A stretch of DNA of 64,000 nt, from positions 1,364,001 to 1,428,000 of the forward strand of contig CADCXA010000031.1 in NCBI GenBank assembly GCA_902806565.1. The letters run 5' to 3'. Positions 23,021-35,665 of the stretch are shown piece after piece. Numbering within the stretch: the first letter of the stretch is position 1; the number at the start of each line of letters is the position of its first letter. The notes under the pieces were generated by a model. It was given only the letters and a program-made list of their open reading frames with translations. It had not been told where the DNA came from and searched no databases. Source of the stretch: Hypoxylon rubiginosum (Eukaryota; Ascomycota; Sordariomycetes; Xylariales; Hypoxylaceae). A program made the translations under genes and the position numbers.

Positions 23021-23772
23021 AATATAGATGATCCTTATTAAATAATTTCCGTGAGTTCTGTTCGACTCCAGTGAATAATATGCCAACCTGAGTGGGTTAG
23101 CAAGCCTTAGAAGCTGGTAAAGCGCTTTGCCGTTAGTTTCGCTAGCAACCTCACCTATGATAGCTATAAGGACGTCCCCGTTTCGAGTCGCCGAGGATGA
23201 CAAAGCGGCAATAAGGTTGACGTTTCAAATGTCAACTCTGGTCATGTCCTATCTATTAGCCAGCCGCAGGATGCAATCAATTTCATTCTCAGCGTAATTT
23301 AGAAATTTACCTAAAAATTTGTATATATTTATTTAATATTGAGTAGTTAATAGCTTTCGCGATGGAAATAGTTGTTTGTTAGATATGAGTCGCTTCATTA
23401 CGACGCAGAGGGGAGTTAATAGCGGTTAGTTAGGAGCGAAAAGGGGGTGGCGTATAAACTACCCTCAAAACCACCAGTTCTTCATTCCATACTATCAAAA
23501 AATGACAAGTTTCATTTAATTTACAAATAAGGGCCTCCGATTGATGCAACCTGGTTTGGGCGCTTACTGATTCGTCGAACGCACACAACTCCTCAAACCC
23601 CGCCACCACGACATGAGGCAACCAACATGGCTACCTAACTGTTTCGTAAGATGGCACGATATTTCCGAATAAAGCACTCTGCGTCGAGACTTACCATCAT
23701 TTACACAACGTTTAACCCGAAAACCTACCTAGCTTCCTGCTTTACACCTCTACGTCTCCGCTCTGGATCACA
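23021..23772. other. Intergenic upstream of DUF4238 gene
   Basis: AT-rich, especially 23280-23350. No gene was seen. It should hold the DUF4238 promoter. Confidence 0.4.
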
Positions 23773-26306
23773 ATGGCCCCCATAGCATCAACGAGTTCGC
23801 CTAGGCCTGAGTACCAGCATTTTGTCCCCCAGTTCATAGTGAGGAACTTTGCTCACAAGTACAACGGCCCAAAACAACAGAAGGGCAGGAAAAAGAATGA
23901 CAAGATGTATCGCGGTGAGCTTGTGGTGAATAACGCCAACCTCCAAGCTGATCCGATCTCCATCGAGGAGACAAAAGTGAAGCGCATACTAGGCATCTAC
24001 GACATGTACCAAGACACGTCAGCGCCAACAGAGCAGCAACGCCGAATGGAAAAAATGTTCGGAGAGCTAGAGTCGCGCGCTAGCATAATCTTTCGCAAGA
24101 TTACCAAAGCCTTCGAGTCTAAAGAGCAAGGCGTGTGGGTGACGCGAGACGAGAGAAACTTGATTCGCAAATTCCTTTTCCTCCTAAAGTATCGCAGTTC
24201 GGGTTTCCATCGGCGCTTCTACCATGAGAGCGAAGATGAGTATAACGCGAATGATAGGGAGAAATTCCACGCATATATGAGAGAAAAGAAGATATCTAGA
24301 CCAATCGACGTTTGGTTTGATAACATCAAGACTATAATAGACGTGGACATGGATCCAGAAGGGCTCTGGATGACGGCTTTGCCTCAGCAGATGTATCCAG
24401 ATGATGCCATTTGGTTCATCACTCACGCGCAAGCGATGTACATGGCGATTTGCACACCCTCTGATCCCGGAGCCGAGTTCATACTCACCGACAACAGCTA
24501 CGGTATTTTCGAAGGACCAAATACTTTTGCCAAGGATGGGGAGACTGGTAAAATTGTTGAGACGGGATGGACTAGCTTCCATGAATTTGCGCCCCTTACG
24601 CCAAAGCTTATGATTATTTTACGAAGCAGCCTCCTTCCCAACCCGGAAGAAGATAGCAGCGAAAGAATTAGGGAGGAGCGGCATTCGTGGCGTAAGGCGG
24701 CAGTTGATGATTGGTACGGCGTTGACCAGAAGTCCTCGTTGGCCGACTTGCCCATTGCAAAGCCACGCAACAACTACAGCCAAGTTGTCAACGGACGGGT
24801 AGAATTGCTGCCTGGCGAGGATGGAAAGCTGCGCAAGAACGACAAGTTTTGTTTCCGCTTCTTTCCAGTCAACACAGAGCACGTTAACAGGATCAACCTT
24901 TTCCTTTTCGACAACGCGCAAAGGTGTAGGAACATAGTGTTTGGGACCTTGGATGCCTTCAAGAAGACTCTGGAGTGGTACATGACCACGCCTTGCACGT
25001 ATGGGAAGGTTGTGACAGGGGACGCACCAGAGCAGAGACGCAAACTCCTCGAAAATCTCGCCGCACTTTCAAAAACGCTTGGCTCAACCAAGGAACCCAT
25101 ATGGATAGAAATGCCCGATCATAAAATGTCAGAGTTGGACAGAATGAACCTTCTACGCCTTGCTACTATGAGGATATTTGAAGACCTAATCGGTTCTTCA
25201 AAGAAGGGGACTTCTCCGAGCGCCGACTCAGCTGATGGATTCATGCGTCCTTACCGATGCCTAGGTACGTTCCGTCGCCAATAACTCTCGGTCAGGATCT
25301 CACTAATACTTCCAAACGTAGGGGGTTCAAAAGAGACGATCGTCGAAGATTTAGACCAAGCCCAACGTATGCTAACTTTACGAATCAAGATAGACGTCTG
25401 GTCGAAGGGCGTACCTGAGCATATACGGGGCCAAGCGCGAGAGTGGCTCATAGAGGACTACCTCGAAGGGTGTCCCTCACGAAGGGTCCTGCTCTACTTG
25501 AAACGTGTGAAGCTAATGATTCTCTGGCACGATAAGGATGGGCATTTTATGGATACCATGGGAAACGACCAGACGAAGGTTGAAGGACCGGAAGACACCG
25601 TGGCCGAAGGTAAGCACAGATCTGTACCGGATACTGGGTTTTCTTGAGTAGCAAGCTTGACGCGCAACGTGGAGCGAAGCCATTGAGAAGAGGACGGCCA
25701 CTCGATTGGCAAAGCGACTTCCGTTTGGCTAACATGGCTTAGCCGCACACGATCTGACGACATGCACGGGTCTTAATTGGCTCATGTATCGTACATTCAC
25801 GAACGATGTCGAGAGGGCTAAAGACCCCGACTTTGACCCATGGGCCAAGGTTCCTCGAGGTATAGAGGGGGCATTGCACCTCGCGACGGTTCGCAAGTTT
25901 GTGCTGGGTGTTTCTGGTAGGTCGTGCGCCCTCGTTTTCGGGGAAATATGCTGATTCCGAGATAGGGAAGTTGAAAGAATGCGGTATGTTTTCGTTTCTA
26001 TCCATACCTCAAACGATATTCTTGGTCCTATCCTGACACCTGGCTTAAATAGGGATCGCCGCAATCGAGGGGTTAGCTCTCACTCAAGAGAAACTGATCC
26101 GCGATCAAGGCTTATATAACAGGAGGGAGTTTCATAATCCTTTCTTTAACGATGACGACAAGATCGAAGTCCTAACAAGAGTCATGGTGAGACCTCAGTG
26201 CCGAAAAGTATTACGCGGTAGGATAGAGGCTGGTTTGGTGGGTGAATTTGAGAAAGTTCTGTTCGAAGTGACTTATCCTACTCCTCCAATTAAGCTGGAT
26301 GTGTGA
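23773..26306 (+). CDS. DUF4238 domain protein, 741 aa, five exons
   Basis: Exons 23773-25264, 25322-25609, 25743-25916, 25966-25983 and 26053-26306 join in frame. The N-terminal YQHFVPQFIVRNFAHK (near residues 15-30) is the opening of DUF4238 (H-x-P-x-F-x-L-x-x-F), and the domain runs to about residue 350 with EFILTDNSYGIFE and FAPLTPKLMIILRS. DUF4238 is widespread in bacteria and fungi, with no established biochemical role. A C-terminal ~250-residue extension rich in charged residues (ARTHRMLT-like helices, REWLIEDYLEG) has no recognised domain. Exon 4 would be only 18 nt, a microexon inferred from phase. If wrong, the C-terminus differs. There is no signal peptide; a soluble intracellular protein is likely. 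Confidence 0.75.
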
Positions 26307-28226
26307 AACGGAACAGGGCTGCTGGTGATGTCAAAGAGCTATATTTGGGGGCGTTAGGGGCAGATCCTAGGCAGGAACAGTGCTAGAGAGTCTGAACGGC
26401 GATCCTGGCATTCCGTCAGCTCTCGTCTGGCCACGTCAAGCTACGTAGGTAAGTAGGTACCTAAGTATATAGAAGATTGTATCTCAAGGATGTTGTTGTT
26501 CGAGGTTTACATTGCAAAGCTAAGATGACCAGGCACGTTTTCAATTTGAAAGAGAAGGCTTATGTATGGTGCGCTGTAAAGATCTAGAGAGATATTTTAA
26601 GCTTATGAATAAGAGGAGGGCCTTGTAACTATGTATTTTAATATGGTGAAACTCAAATGTCATAAGTCATAAGCTCCAACATTGCTGAAGGTTTAGGTTG
26701 CGTGCAAGGTTGAAAGTGAAGACAAGTCAACAGGGTACCTTCGTACCGACATAATGGACAGAAAGTAGAAGAAGTGGAAGAAGTGGGCCTTGGAAGGTCT
26801 ATATTTAGTTAAGGTTAGGGTTTCGCGGTTCCCGGCAAGCGGCAAACGGGGTTTAAGTACCTAACTGCCCCACAGTCAGCCTTCCGGCCTCAAGGAGACA
26901 GCGAGGTGTAGAGATGAAAAGGCAGACTTGGAAAGAGCCAATACATGTAGGTATCGAATCAATATTTGCACATGCACATACGACAAGGATTCAGCACCGA
27001 AATACCGAAGTATATAGTAAGGACTCAGATACTATTAACATGTGTATACGCAATCTGTAACTCTTTTCAAACGTCATTCCAGAATCCCTCCAGGATGCGA
27101 TTACACATGTATCTAGGTACGGATACACGTATGTGCGGACAGATAGATTGATCCGTCACTCCTTTGACATTCTTGTCGACACCTTTCAGGCTGTAAACAC
27201 AAACTAAAGAAAAACATACCAAGTCTGGACGACAAAGGTCATACTTGTACATATAACAGATAGTAGGCGGTAGTAGTAGGCAGTAGTAGTAGGCGGTAGG
27301 TACCTAATATGTTCAGGTAGCCACTTGGAGATCCTTGTATTGTGCATAACCAGGTACGTTAGCTCCTAGGAGGTAGCATTGGACGACAGGCGAACGCATG
27401 TACCCTAGTCAGCATCGGTGTTGCTTGGTCTCGCTTGATCTCGCCTGAATGACGAAAGTAAGGTACCGTGCCTGACTCGGCTGACTTGACAAGGTTATTA
27501 GGTACCAAGTACCCGACACAAATGGTCATTTCGTTACTATTTTGTGCTACTGTACATATGTAGGTACCCCCCGGAGACAGCCCAATCAAGCCCCACATTC
27601 TTATTTAATCTCCCCCCGGGTACCTCAGTTCGTGCCTTGCCTTAAAAGTTACTTACCTACGTACCTAACACCTAACAGTATTTCTCATCCATGCAAGATC
27701 CTATCGCAAACTCTTGGAAGCCACAGCAACAGCGACAGTAGCCCTAACTACTTTAACCTCGACCTCGACTTCGACTTCGACTTCGACTTCGACTTCGACT
27801 CGACCTCAGCCTCACATAACCACACAACTTCATTTCGCACTCGGCGGTTGCGGATAGATACACCAACCGTCTACCATTTGTTTTAACTCGGATACTTTTG
27901 CGACGCAGATCTCTACCTCGAGACAACTTGGGGAACTAAGAGAACTGCGCAGCCATCTCCACGTGCCAATTATTTCGTACTCGTGGCCAGTCCTCAGCCC
28001 TGCGGCCTCCTTCCGACTGCACCTGCGCCGCCTCGATACCCTGACCTTGGCGACGACACGTTCCCCCTTTAATCCCCAAACACCCAAATACACGCGCCAC
28101 CCAGTCTACGTGGCCCTATCAACACTGACCTCATCACATTCTCCATCTCCGTCACTATTCCCCATCTCAACTGTCCTACCATCATCCCGCTTCTCTATTA
28201 GTTCTTGTTCACATCGTCCAGCGAGA
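26307..28226. other. Gap with simple repeats and palindromes upstream of PTP
   Basis: No gene is supported. It holds AGGTACCT copies at 26455 and 27298, TAGTAGGCGG-type short repeats near 27265-27300, and a TTCGAC hexanucleotide tract at 27758-27806. The final ~400 bp are C/T-rich and are probably 5' UTR of the phosphatase gene. Confidence 0.45.
27758..27806. repeat. CTCGAC/TTCGAC hexanucleotide tandem repeat
   Basis: Two CTCGAC units are followed by five TTCGAC units and a degenerate end. It lies about 420 bp upstream of the phosphatase start, probably in its leader. The repeat can be read as Asp-Phe or Asp-Leu, but no supported coding frame crosses it. Confidence 0.8.
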
Positions 28227-29768
28227 ATGGACCATCTATCTTCGCGCTTCCGGCGCATTAAGAAACAATCTTCTCCCGCCTCTCCTACCACTACCCTCGC
28301 TGGCTCGCCCCCCGACCGATCACCATTGGAGAGCAAGCTCAACTCTGGAGGCCAACGTGAACCACCGTCTACCGTCGCACCTCCTACTCTTACTATCCCG
28401 ACGGGTCAGCCCATTAGCAACGCTCCCAAGTCGCCCTTTCGTCGCGGCTTCACCTTCCGACACTCTAACAAGCGTGCTCGATCCCCCGCGCCTCCTCAGC
28501 CGCCCCCGGTTCCAGCCATCGTCAGTCAAGATGGTACAGTGGAACATGACAAGTCGACTCTACTAAAGGACGACGACAAGACCGGCCAGGGCGCAACTGA
28601 AGAGAAGCCAAAGCCGAAAATGCCGGCTTTCCTTAACTTGTCGGAAAACGGTACGTGATAGTCTCCTACATGCACCTATTCTTTTTCCCTTGCGTCCCCG
28701 TTTACTGTAACAAAGATGCTAACTGTCACTGTTATGCTTACAGAGATCGAAGCTAAGTTCATCGACCTTACTTGGGCGGAACGCATGCGGGTTCAGGATT
28801 CCTTCAGCAATCCGTCGCCGACCTACCAGTTTGCGCGCATCGATTCGATCGATGTTAAGCGTCTCGATCGTTATGCCAACATACAGCCGTGGGCCAATAA
28901 TCGCGTGAAGCTACAGGTGCCCGAGGGCCAGCAAGATTACATCAATGCCTCTCCGATCGTACTCCGCTCGCCTTTCTACCCGCAGACCAAACCCACGCAC
29001 CGTTATATCGCCATGCAGGGACCCAAGAGCATAACGACCGACCACGTATGGCGGATGGTGATGGAACAGCTACAAAGCCCGGCAGTGATTGTCATGCTGA
29101 CCGAGACGCTAGAGTCGGGAATGGAAAAATGCTACCAATATTTCCCCAAAATTGTTGGTGAAGAATGGGATATCAACGAGATCGACGAGTTCGGTGACGG
29201 CTTCCGAGCGCAGCTTTCGTGCGTAGCAGTTGAAGACCAAGCGAACGGTGCTATCGAGGTACGAAAGCTGAACATTCACGTGGATGGTCGCGAGGAGGAC
29301 ATGACTGTTTGGCATCTGCTTTACCGAAGATGGCCCGATTTCGGCGTTCCTGCCCTAGAGGATGTCGGCAGTTTCTTGGAGCTCATGCGTCTTTCGCGTG
29401 AGAAGAATGCTAATGAGGATAATCCTCGGATCATCCACTGTTCTGCCGGTGTCGGTCGAAGCGGAACATTCATCGCTCTCGAACACCTGATGCGGGAGCT
29501 AGATTCTGGCGATCTAGATCGATACGTTACGAAAGAAGAAAGAGACGACGGCGAAGATGACATCATCTACAACACCGTCAACCGACTCCGAGAGCAGCGC
29601 CGTCAGATGGTTCAAGCCGAATCGCAGTATGCATTCATCTACCAGGTGCTCCGGAAGCTCTGGCTGGAGAAGCATGGGCTCGCCGTGGAGGATATCCAAG
29701 AGCCAGCAGCAAAGAGGTTGGAGGTTGAGCATAACCCCCATGACCCCTTTTTTGAGGTTCAAGAGTAA
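28227..29768 (+). CDS. Classical protein tyrosine phosphatase
   Basis: Exons 28227-28650 and 28744-29768 (93-bp intron) give 482 aa. The first ~140 residues are low-complexity, Ser/Pro/Arg-rich and likely disordered. The catalytic domain follows: YINASPI, the WPDFGVP loop with the acid Asp, the P-loop HCSAGVGRSGTF with nucleophile Cys and binding Arg, and QAESQY as Q-loop. It dephosphorylates phosphotyrosine. The closest known roles are the fungal PTPs that switch off stress MAP kinases, though the target here is inference. The start was chosen where MDHLSSRFRRIKKQ begins, in the same frame as the domain and at the first ATG of the coding exon. Confidence 0.93.
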
Positions 29769-30667
29769 GGACGTTGATATGATATGATGGAAACGAGGGA
29801 GGGAGTCCGAGGACAATACTCCTGGTACTGATTTCCATCCGGATCGGGACGGCGTTTAATACAGATTGCGTTTTTCTACTCGGACACCCCTAATACGCCA
29901 ACCATTTGGCACAATGGTTAGCACACGACGGTCTAGCATAACATGAGGCATAAAAAACACAGGGAAAGATACACGGTTGCATTGGAGGTAGCATGCATGG
30001 CAGGGCGTCACTTTGCATCAACGGAAAGTTTAGGCAGTCCAGGAATTGCGCCTACTTTTAGGGTGTTGGACAGGCGTGCATCACGGCGAGAGGGGAACAT
30101 ATCGCTATAGCTATAAGGGGTCGACAGGTCGACAAATTCAGGGGACGGCACGCATGATTTGAGATACCCATTGCTGTTAATCAATAAACAAACATCAACC
30201 AAATTTCTACTATGACCATTGGCTTGCCACTATTTCATCATGCCTTGTCCGTAGGTAAGGTAGGGCTATACTTGGAGCTCGGTGTCGGTGAAGCTTCGAG
30301 ATGCGTATTGCGTCACCTCGAGACCACAGAGCGAGCTACAGCTGCAGTCTGCAATCTGCAGCTACCCCGCCAGACTGTAGGGGTGACCTGCATGAGGTTC
30401 CATATGTAGCCAACGGAGAACCAATCTCGTAACCCAGGGTTTCCCCAGACTTTGATGGTATGGCCGGGGAGATCCTCTCTCCTTTCTCGAAGCAACCTTA
30501 GTGTGGAGTCTGACATGTAGGGGCATTCGAGGAGCACCATACAGACAAACTGACGAGCTCACTTTCTTCCTCCCCACTTCATCCTACATATCTCCCGTAT
30601 ATTTCATCTAGCACCCAGATATCGTACCTCCTCAGTGTATTCATTGACTCATCAGTTAAAGATCAAT
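29769..30667. other. Intergenic between PTP and DUF427 genes
   Basis: No gene was seen. Near 29905-29940 a D-arm-like string (GGCACAATGGTTAGCAC) resembles part of a tRNA, but no anticodon arm or T-arm follows. Confidence 0.4.
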
Positions 30668-31489
30668 ATGTCAGGCCGTCAAACAAGACCAGATTTATTG
30701 GAACTCGGTGAGACCTTAGCAAGCAAGGGCCCGGTCAAAACTCTGCCCACGCCCCGGCGGGTACGGATCTTGTTCAATGGCGTATATGTGGTAGACACGA
30801 CATCCGCCCTATATGTTTGGGAGCACGAGTTCTATCCGTACTTTTACGTGCCCTACTCCTCATTCCTGCCGGGTCTTCTCACCAAAGGCAACACTGGTGG
30901 AGATCGGGATGTCTACTGGCAACCGGAACTACGCAGCGGATCACGGACCACAAACCGGGTGCTCTGCTTTGGACCCGAGTCGGTGCTTGGCGAGCATGCA
31001 AAAGCCCTCGCGAACATGGTGCGTGTCGAATTCGGCGCCGCCGACGCCTGGTTCGAGGAGGACGTGCAGATCTACGTGCACCCCAAAGATCCCTTCCGGC
31101 GAGTAGATGTGCTGTTCTCCACGAGGCCGGTTAAAGTCCGCGTCAAGGGCAGGTTGGTCGCGGAGGCCCCCGCTTCCTACCACCTGCACGAGACGGGGCT
31201 GCCGTGCCGGTACTACCTCCCCGCGACTTCGGTAGATCGTGCCGTGCTCAAGGAGAGCGAGACCATGACCGCGTGTCCGTACAAGGGCGTGGCCAGCTAC
31301 TACGACGTGGGGTTCGAGGGAGGCGACGGACAGAAAGAGAGATTCGAGGATCTGGTATGGTACTACAGGACGCCGACGCTGGAGTCCGAGAACATCGCGG
31401 GTTGCCTATGCTTTTACCATGAGAAGGAGGGTGTCGAGATCGAGCTCGACGGGAAGGTGTTGCCGCGGCCGGAGACGCCCTGGTCGTGA
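30668..31489 (+). CDS. DUF427 domain protein, 273 aa
   Basis: This is an intronless frame of 273 aa from ATG at 30668. It carries two copies of the small beta-rich DUF427 fold. One is near residues 32-130 (RVRILFNGVYVVDTTSALYVWEH trimmed: VRILFNGVYVVDT, then YVWEHEFYPYFYVP). The second is near 150-265 (VKVRVKGRLVAEA, TACPYKGVASYYDV, ENIAGCLCFYHEKEGVEIEL). The family is common in actinobacteria and fungi, is thought to bind small ligands, and has no firm function. There is no signal peptide or membrane span. The gene is GC-rich (about 60%) beside AT-rich flanks. No damage was seen. Confidence 0.85.
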   Translation: MSGRQTRPDLLELGETLASKGPVKTLPTPRRVRILFNGVYVVDTTSALYVWEHEFYPYFYVPYSSFLPGLLTKGNTGGDRDVYWQPELRSGSRTTNRVLCFGPESVLGEHAKALANMVRVEFGAADAWFEEDVQIYVHPKDPFRRVDVLFSTRPVKVRVKGRLVAEAPASYHLHETGLPCRYYLPATSVDRAVLKESETMTACPYKGVASYYDVGFEGGDGQKERFEDLVWYYRTPTLESENIAGCLCFYHEKEGVEIELDGKVLPRPETPWS

Positions 31490-32957
31490 GGAGACGGCTT
31501 TTGCCAGATGACTACCATGCTCGGCGTAAGCGCCATTAGTAGACATGGACGAAGATAGTCCGCAACTATAGTTACATAGTTGCCTTCATGAGAAAAAAAA
31601 ATGCGGTTGGTTGCTTCGGGCTGTTGACAACTCACTCAGGTTCGAAGACGAAAAGGGGGAAATCTGAGAGGGTGGGAGATTAATGTCGAACCAGACCTAT
31701 CAAACGTCCACCTTCCGTATGGTCCTCAAACCCGTGCTCAATTTCTCTCCCGTAGCAAGTCTGTGTCGAACTACTATAGTATATAGCCAAGACCGAAGAT
31801 GCGGAAGCATCTCTAAAATGAAGTACCCGTCCTCGTCATGCGGGTTGCGTAACTCGCGAGTTTTGGTCGAACACAGGTCGACTTGGCGTTGCGATGTTAG
31901 GTTCTTAAAGCATTTCCACAAGCCCGAATTTGGTGCCTGCCAGCGTGTCGGGACTGTGGAGACTCATCAGCCCATATCTCGTCATTCATCCGATGATGAT
32001 CCTCGATCCCTGCCTCAACGGGTCCTTTCCCCGTAGTAATCTATGATGCGAGACAGGGCTAATCCGTAGCAACAAAGCCCACCGCGGGACCTGGCAGCCC
32101 TAGTCAACCTGGACTGCCTGGTGAAACAGCCTTTAGCGTAATTATCCCACAAATAAGAAGTTCGAAGGAGTTTTATCAATCGCGCTGATGAGGCTCATGA
32201 TGCTTGGAGCGCTTAGCGGCGGTCCTGGGGGAGCTTCCCGAACCCTTCCTAGATCGTCTAGGTGCAGATCATATCCCGGTTCTTATTATTCTATCAATAC
32301 GACGGTGTACGGGCTTCAATGGGTGTCCTGCCTACGCAACCTACTATCTACTAGCTTCGACGACGGCAGATGCGCTCGAATAAGATGCTTAACTCATCCC
32401 GTCTCGACGTTCTGTGGTTACAACAGTTTCACTATAACAAGACAAGATGCGTAAGGACAAAAGGAGAGAGATGGCAATAATCTTAGTAATTAGGCGGGCT
32501 TTCTTACGATGTTCCTATACTGGCAGATTCTCCGTTCAGAAACATGAGCTTGACTATACAGAGTAATTGGCACGAGAGTCATAGGACGATTGACCAATTC
32601 CAGGTTCCATACCGTCTTGGCAGGAGTATCACCACAGGGGTGAGTTGAGCCCAATGCCGGGAAGAGGCTCCACCCAAGCAACAACCATTCTCGTGTTATT
32701 CACCTGGATAGTCTTGGGAGCCTTAGGGGCCTTGTGAAGCCTCTTATATAAGATGGACGGATATACGCCGGTATGGAGCAGATGTCGATCTCTCCCTCAC
32801 GGCCATCAGCAACGGTTCATTATTCTTCAGTTTCTCAGTATAGCTTGACTCTCTGTTCTTTCAGCCCAGGTGGTTTCATCTATTCCTTGTTCTTTTCCCT
32901 CAACTACGTACCGATAACTTGCCCACCGATCTATCACAACCGCCACCCGCCGCAGCA
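31490..32957. other. Intergenic upstream of pectate lyase
   Basis: No gene was recognised in about 1.5 kb. The last 250 bp hold the likely pectate lyase promoter, with a TATA-like box listed separately. Confidence 0.45.
32745..32752 (+). promoter_or_regulatory. Candidate TATA box of pectate lyase gene
   Basis: TATATAAG lies about 210 bp before the ATG at 32958, with a pyrimidine-rich stretch between, as expected for an inducible fungal secreted-enzyme gene. Position and match are the only evidence. Confidence 0.4.
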
Positions 32958-33930
32958 ATGAAGTTCACCGTTACCACCACCACCCTCTCTCTCCTCGGCG
33001 TCGTCCTGGCCACGCCCGCCAGCGACTCCACCCCCAACGGCCTCGGGGCCCTGCGCAAGCGCGCCGACTTCCCGATCCCGGCGTCCAAGGGGTCCGTGAC
33101 GTATAGCTCCGCCTACACGGTCAAGGCGGGCGAGACCTTCGACGGCGGCCTCAAGACGTACGGGCGCGGCGTGACCTGCACGGGCCAGGACGAGGGCGGC
33201 GACGCCGACGCCGTCTTCCTGCTCGAGAGCGGCGCCACCCTCAAGAACGCCATCATCGGCGCCGACCAGATCGAGGGCGTCCACTGCAAGGGCGCCTGCA
33301 CCGTCGAGAACGTGTGGTGGTCTGCCGTGTGCGAGGACGCGCTGAGCATCAAGGGCGACGGGAGCGCTAGCGTCATCGGCGGGTGAGTCTCTGACATGTT
33401 CTTATATATATCATGCTGCCCTTCAGGGGAGAAGCGAGCAGGGCTGACAGGCATCCGTTCCCATATAGGGGTGCGACGGGCGCCGACGACAAGGTGATCC
33501 AGCATAACGGCCTCGGTACAGTAACCATCGACGGCTTCACCGTCGTCGACTTCGGGAAGCTGTACCGATCGTGCGGGAACTGCGCCACCCAGGGCGAGCG
33601 CAACGTCGTCATCAAGAATGTCAAGGCGTACAACGGGAAGACGCTCGTCGGCATCAACTCCAACTTTGGCGACGTGGCTAGTATCTCGAGCAGCTGCGCT
33701 TCTTCGACTACTGATATCTGCATTGTGAGTGCCTAACTTCTTCATCTTGATCTTCTCTTTCTTCATCTTGTTCTTCTCCTTCTTCTCCTTCTTCTCCTTC
33801 TCGTTTAACGAGTACTGACGCACATTTCTAAATCCAGGAGTTTGAGGGTACTACCCCTGGCAACGAGCCTAAAGAGTTATCTTCCGGTCCTAGCGACCAC
33901 TGCAAGTATACCACGGTCAGCACTTGCTGA
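32958..33930 (+). CDS. Secreted pectate lyase, PL3 family
   Basis: Exons 32958-33382, 33469-33724 and 33838-33930 give 257 aa, normal for PL3. The signal peptide ([14 protein letters not shown]) is followed by a short propeptide ending in LRKR, a Kex2-like site. The parallel beta-helix then begins: [43 protein letters not shown] (active-site area), [13 protein letters not shown], and a Cys-rich end with [10 protein letters not shown]. The enzyme cleaves polygalacturonate by Ca-dependent beta-elimination outside the cell, degrading plant pectin. The second intron is a 113-bp TTCTTC-type pyrimidine tract. This gene points to a plant-associated lifestyle. It looks intact. Confidence 0.92.
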
Positions 33931-34862
33931 ATACGATCAGTCGCCTTGTAGTTTAGTTGATAGCTCTGGCTACCTCCCTGATAGTTGCTATCAGGACGGG
34001 TTCTCGCTAGGAGAGGCCGGTGCAACATTTTTTACCTTTGCCATGAGCCTACCTAGGTACATTCTTCATTTCTTAGGGGTCTAAGACCCTTCTTTCATGT
34101 ACATATGATTATTTTTTATGGACCGAACATATATACTTGTGCCAAAATCCTATCCTCAGTATTGATTTACACCACGGCTCATAGCCACTTGGCTAAGCTC
34201 CTAACCGTGTTGACCCACTTATATATAAAACCCCCTTTTGTACAGCCAAACCACTACCTTTTCACTCATAAATAAGTCCACGAATTTAAAAGATCTACAC
34301 TTCATCTGATTATATTGGATACAAATTTAGCCTTCTAGTCTATTCTTTTCTTTTACGGAATTTCTAGACTATTATTCGTACGAGAGACGGGGTGGGTATA
34401 ACGTGAGGAGCATCTACATACAAATTTAGCGTAGACTTAAAAATGCCAATGTAACGACAACACAATATAAGGGACTTAGTATAATCTTATATATACGAGT
34501 ATTATAGCTGTTAAATGGTTCCCATGGTTACTTTATAACTTTATCGATTTTATTCACGGTGTTAAACTGCTTAGAATCTAACATAACGAGAGAGATTCCC
34601 ATAGTACACGGCAGGCAGCATAGATGATATTACGCTATAGAATGTTTAGACTCTCCCATATTATGCAACGTGCGTGCGACTTATGAAGTTTTCAAGTTTG
34701 TCTTAGTATCGTAGCCCCATCAAGATCTTCAATGCGGTCGATCACCGACTATCCAGCCCCCCCTCCCCTATTCCCCCCAGCACGCTATGATCACAGCTAC
34801 CATCCGTACAGTATCCATACCTTGGTCATCACCGTTCGGACCCTGCATCTTACGACTTTGTC
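33931..34862. other. AT-rich gap between pectate lyase and P450 relic
   Basis: No gene was seen. An ACCTAGGT copy at 34051-34058 lies about 120 bp after the pectate lyase stop. Confidence 0.4.
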
Positions 34863-35665
34863 CTAGCTTTTAGTAGCTGGTATTGCGCGGCACATGAGCG
34901 GCTTCTTCTGCCAGAGAATGTATGTCTTCTAGTCTATCCAATCTCTAGATTCATCGCAGAGTTCAAGGTCGAAATCAATCAAGACCTTCGATACAAGGAG
35001 CCGCATCTCATGCCACGCCATGCTATTTGCCAAAGAAAGTCAGCTTCTTATAATCGAACCATCTTTGCGCTGGCCGGTGTAAGTAAGCCGACAAAGATGG
35101 CGGCTACGAACGCAACTGAGATAACTCACGTCGCTCCTAAGCAGCTTCGTGGACCAACAGAAAATGGTTGTCTGGCATCAAGCTTGTCATCCCTATATCT
35201 TGGGTCTCCCATCCATCTCTCCGGGACGAATTTGTTTGGGTCCTTGAAGTTATCCGGGTCTCGATCAGTCGTTGTCGTGTGGACGGAGACGGAGGTCTGC
35301 GACATATTGTGAGACAGTCTTCCAAACAAACAATATGCTATCTACTTACACCAGGTGGTACCCAACGTCCCAATATCGCATTCCCGCCCTCGGGTGTCAC
35401 GCGCGGAAATGCTGAGGGAATGGGTGGATACAGATGAAGGCCCTCGTTAATACAAGCATTCAGGTACGGCAGCCGGGCGAGCGACTCAAAATCTATCTGC
35501 TGGCTCGACTTGAATGCCGTCCGTATCTCATCGGTAAGGACTCCCATACAGCGGCGGTTCGTCAAAAGGAGATAAGTCAGGCCGGAAAGTAGCGTCGCCG
35601 AAGTCTCGGTTCCCGCAGCCATGAATAATTGCGCGTTCGATTCCATCTGGGGTACCGTGAGAATG
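34863..35665 (-). pseudogene. Cytochrome P450 3' half, truncated at a breakpoint
   Basis: Reading leftwards: exon ~35665-35350, intron, exon 35296-35130, intron, exon 35022-34863. The protein starts mid-gene at LTVPQMESNA, then the I-helix AAGTETSATLLSG, EGLHLYPP (ExxR is altered: E-G-L-H, the Arg lost), PERWMGD, and heme loop [11 protein letters not shown]. It ends with WHEMRLLVSKVL. The N-terminal ~280 residues are missing, because MFS-like sequence on the other strand begins exactly there. An in-frame TAG at 34929-34931 sits where relatives have Gln (D-W-x-D-Q-K). Truncation, stop codon and lost K-helix Arg make it non-functional. It belongs to the same broad group as the intact P450 at 5.7 kb. 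Confidence 0.85.

Noticed and set aside
29905..29940. D-arm-like string GGCACAATGGTTAGCAC
   Set aside because: No anticodon stem, T-arm or acceptor stem follows; not called a tRNA.
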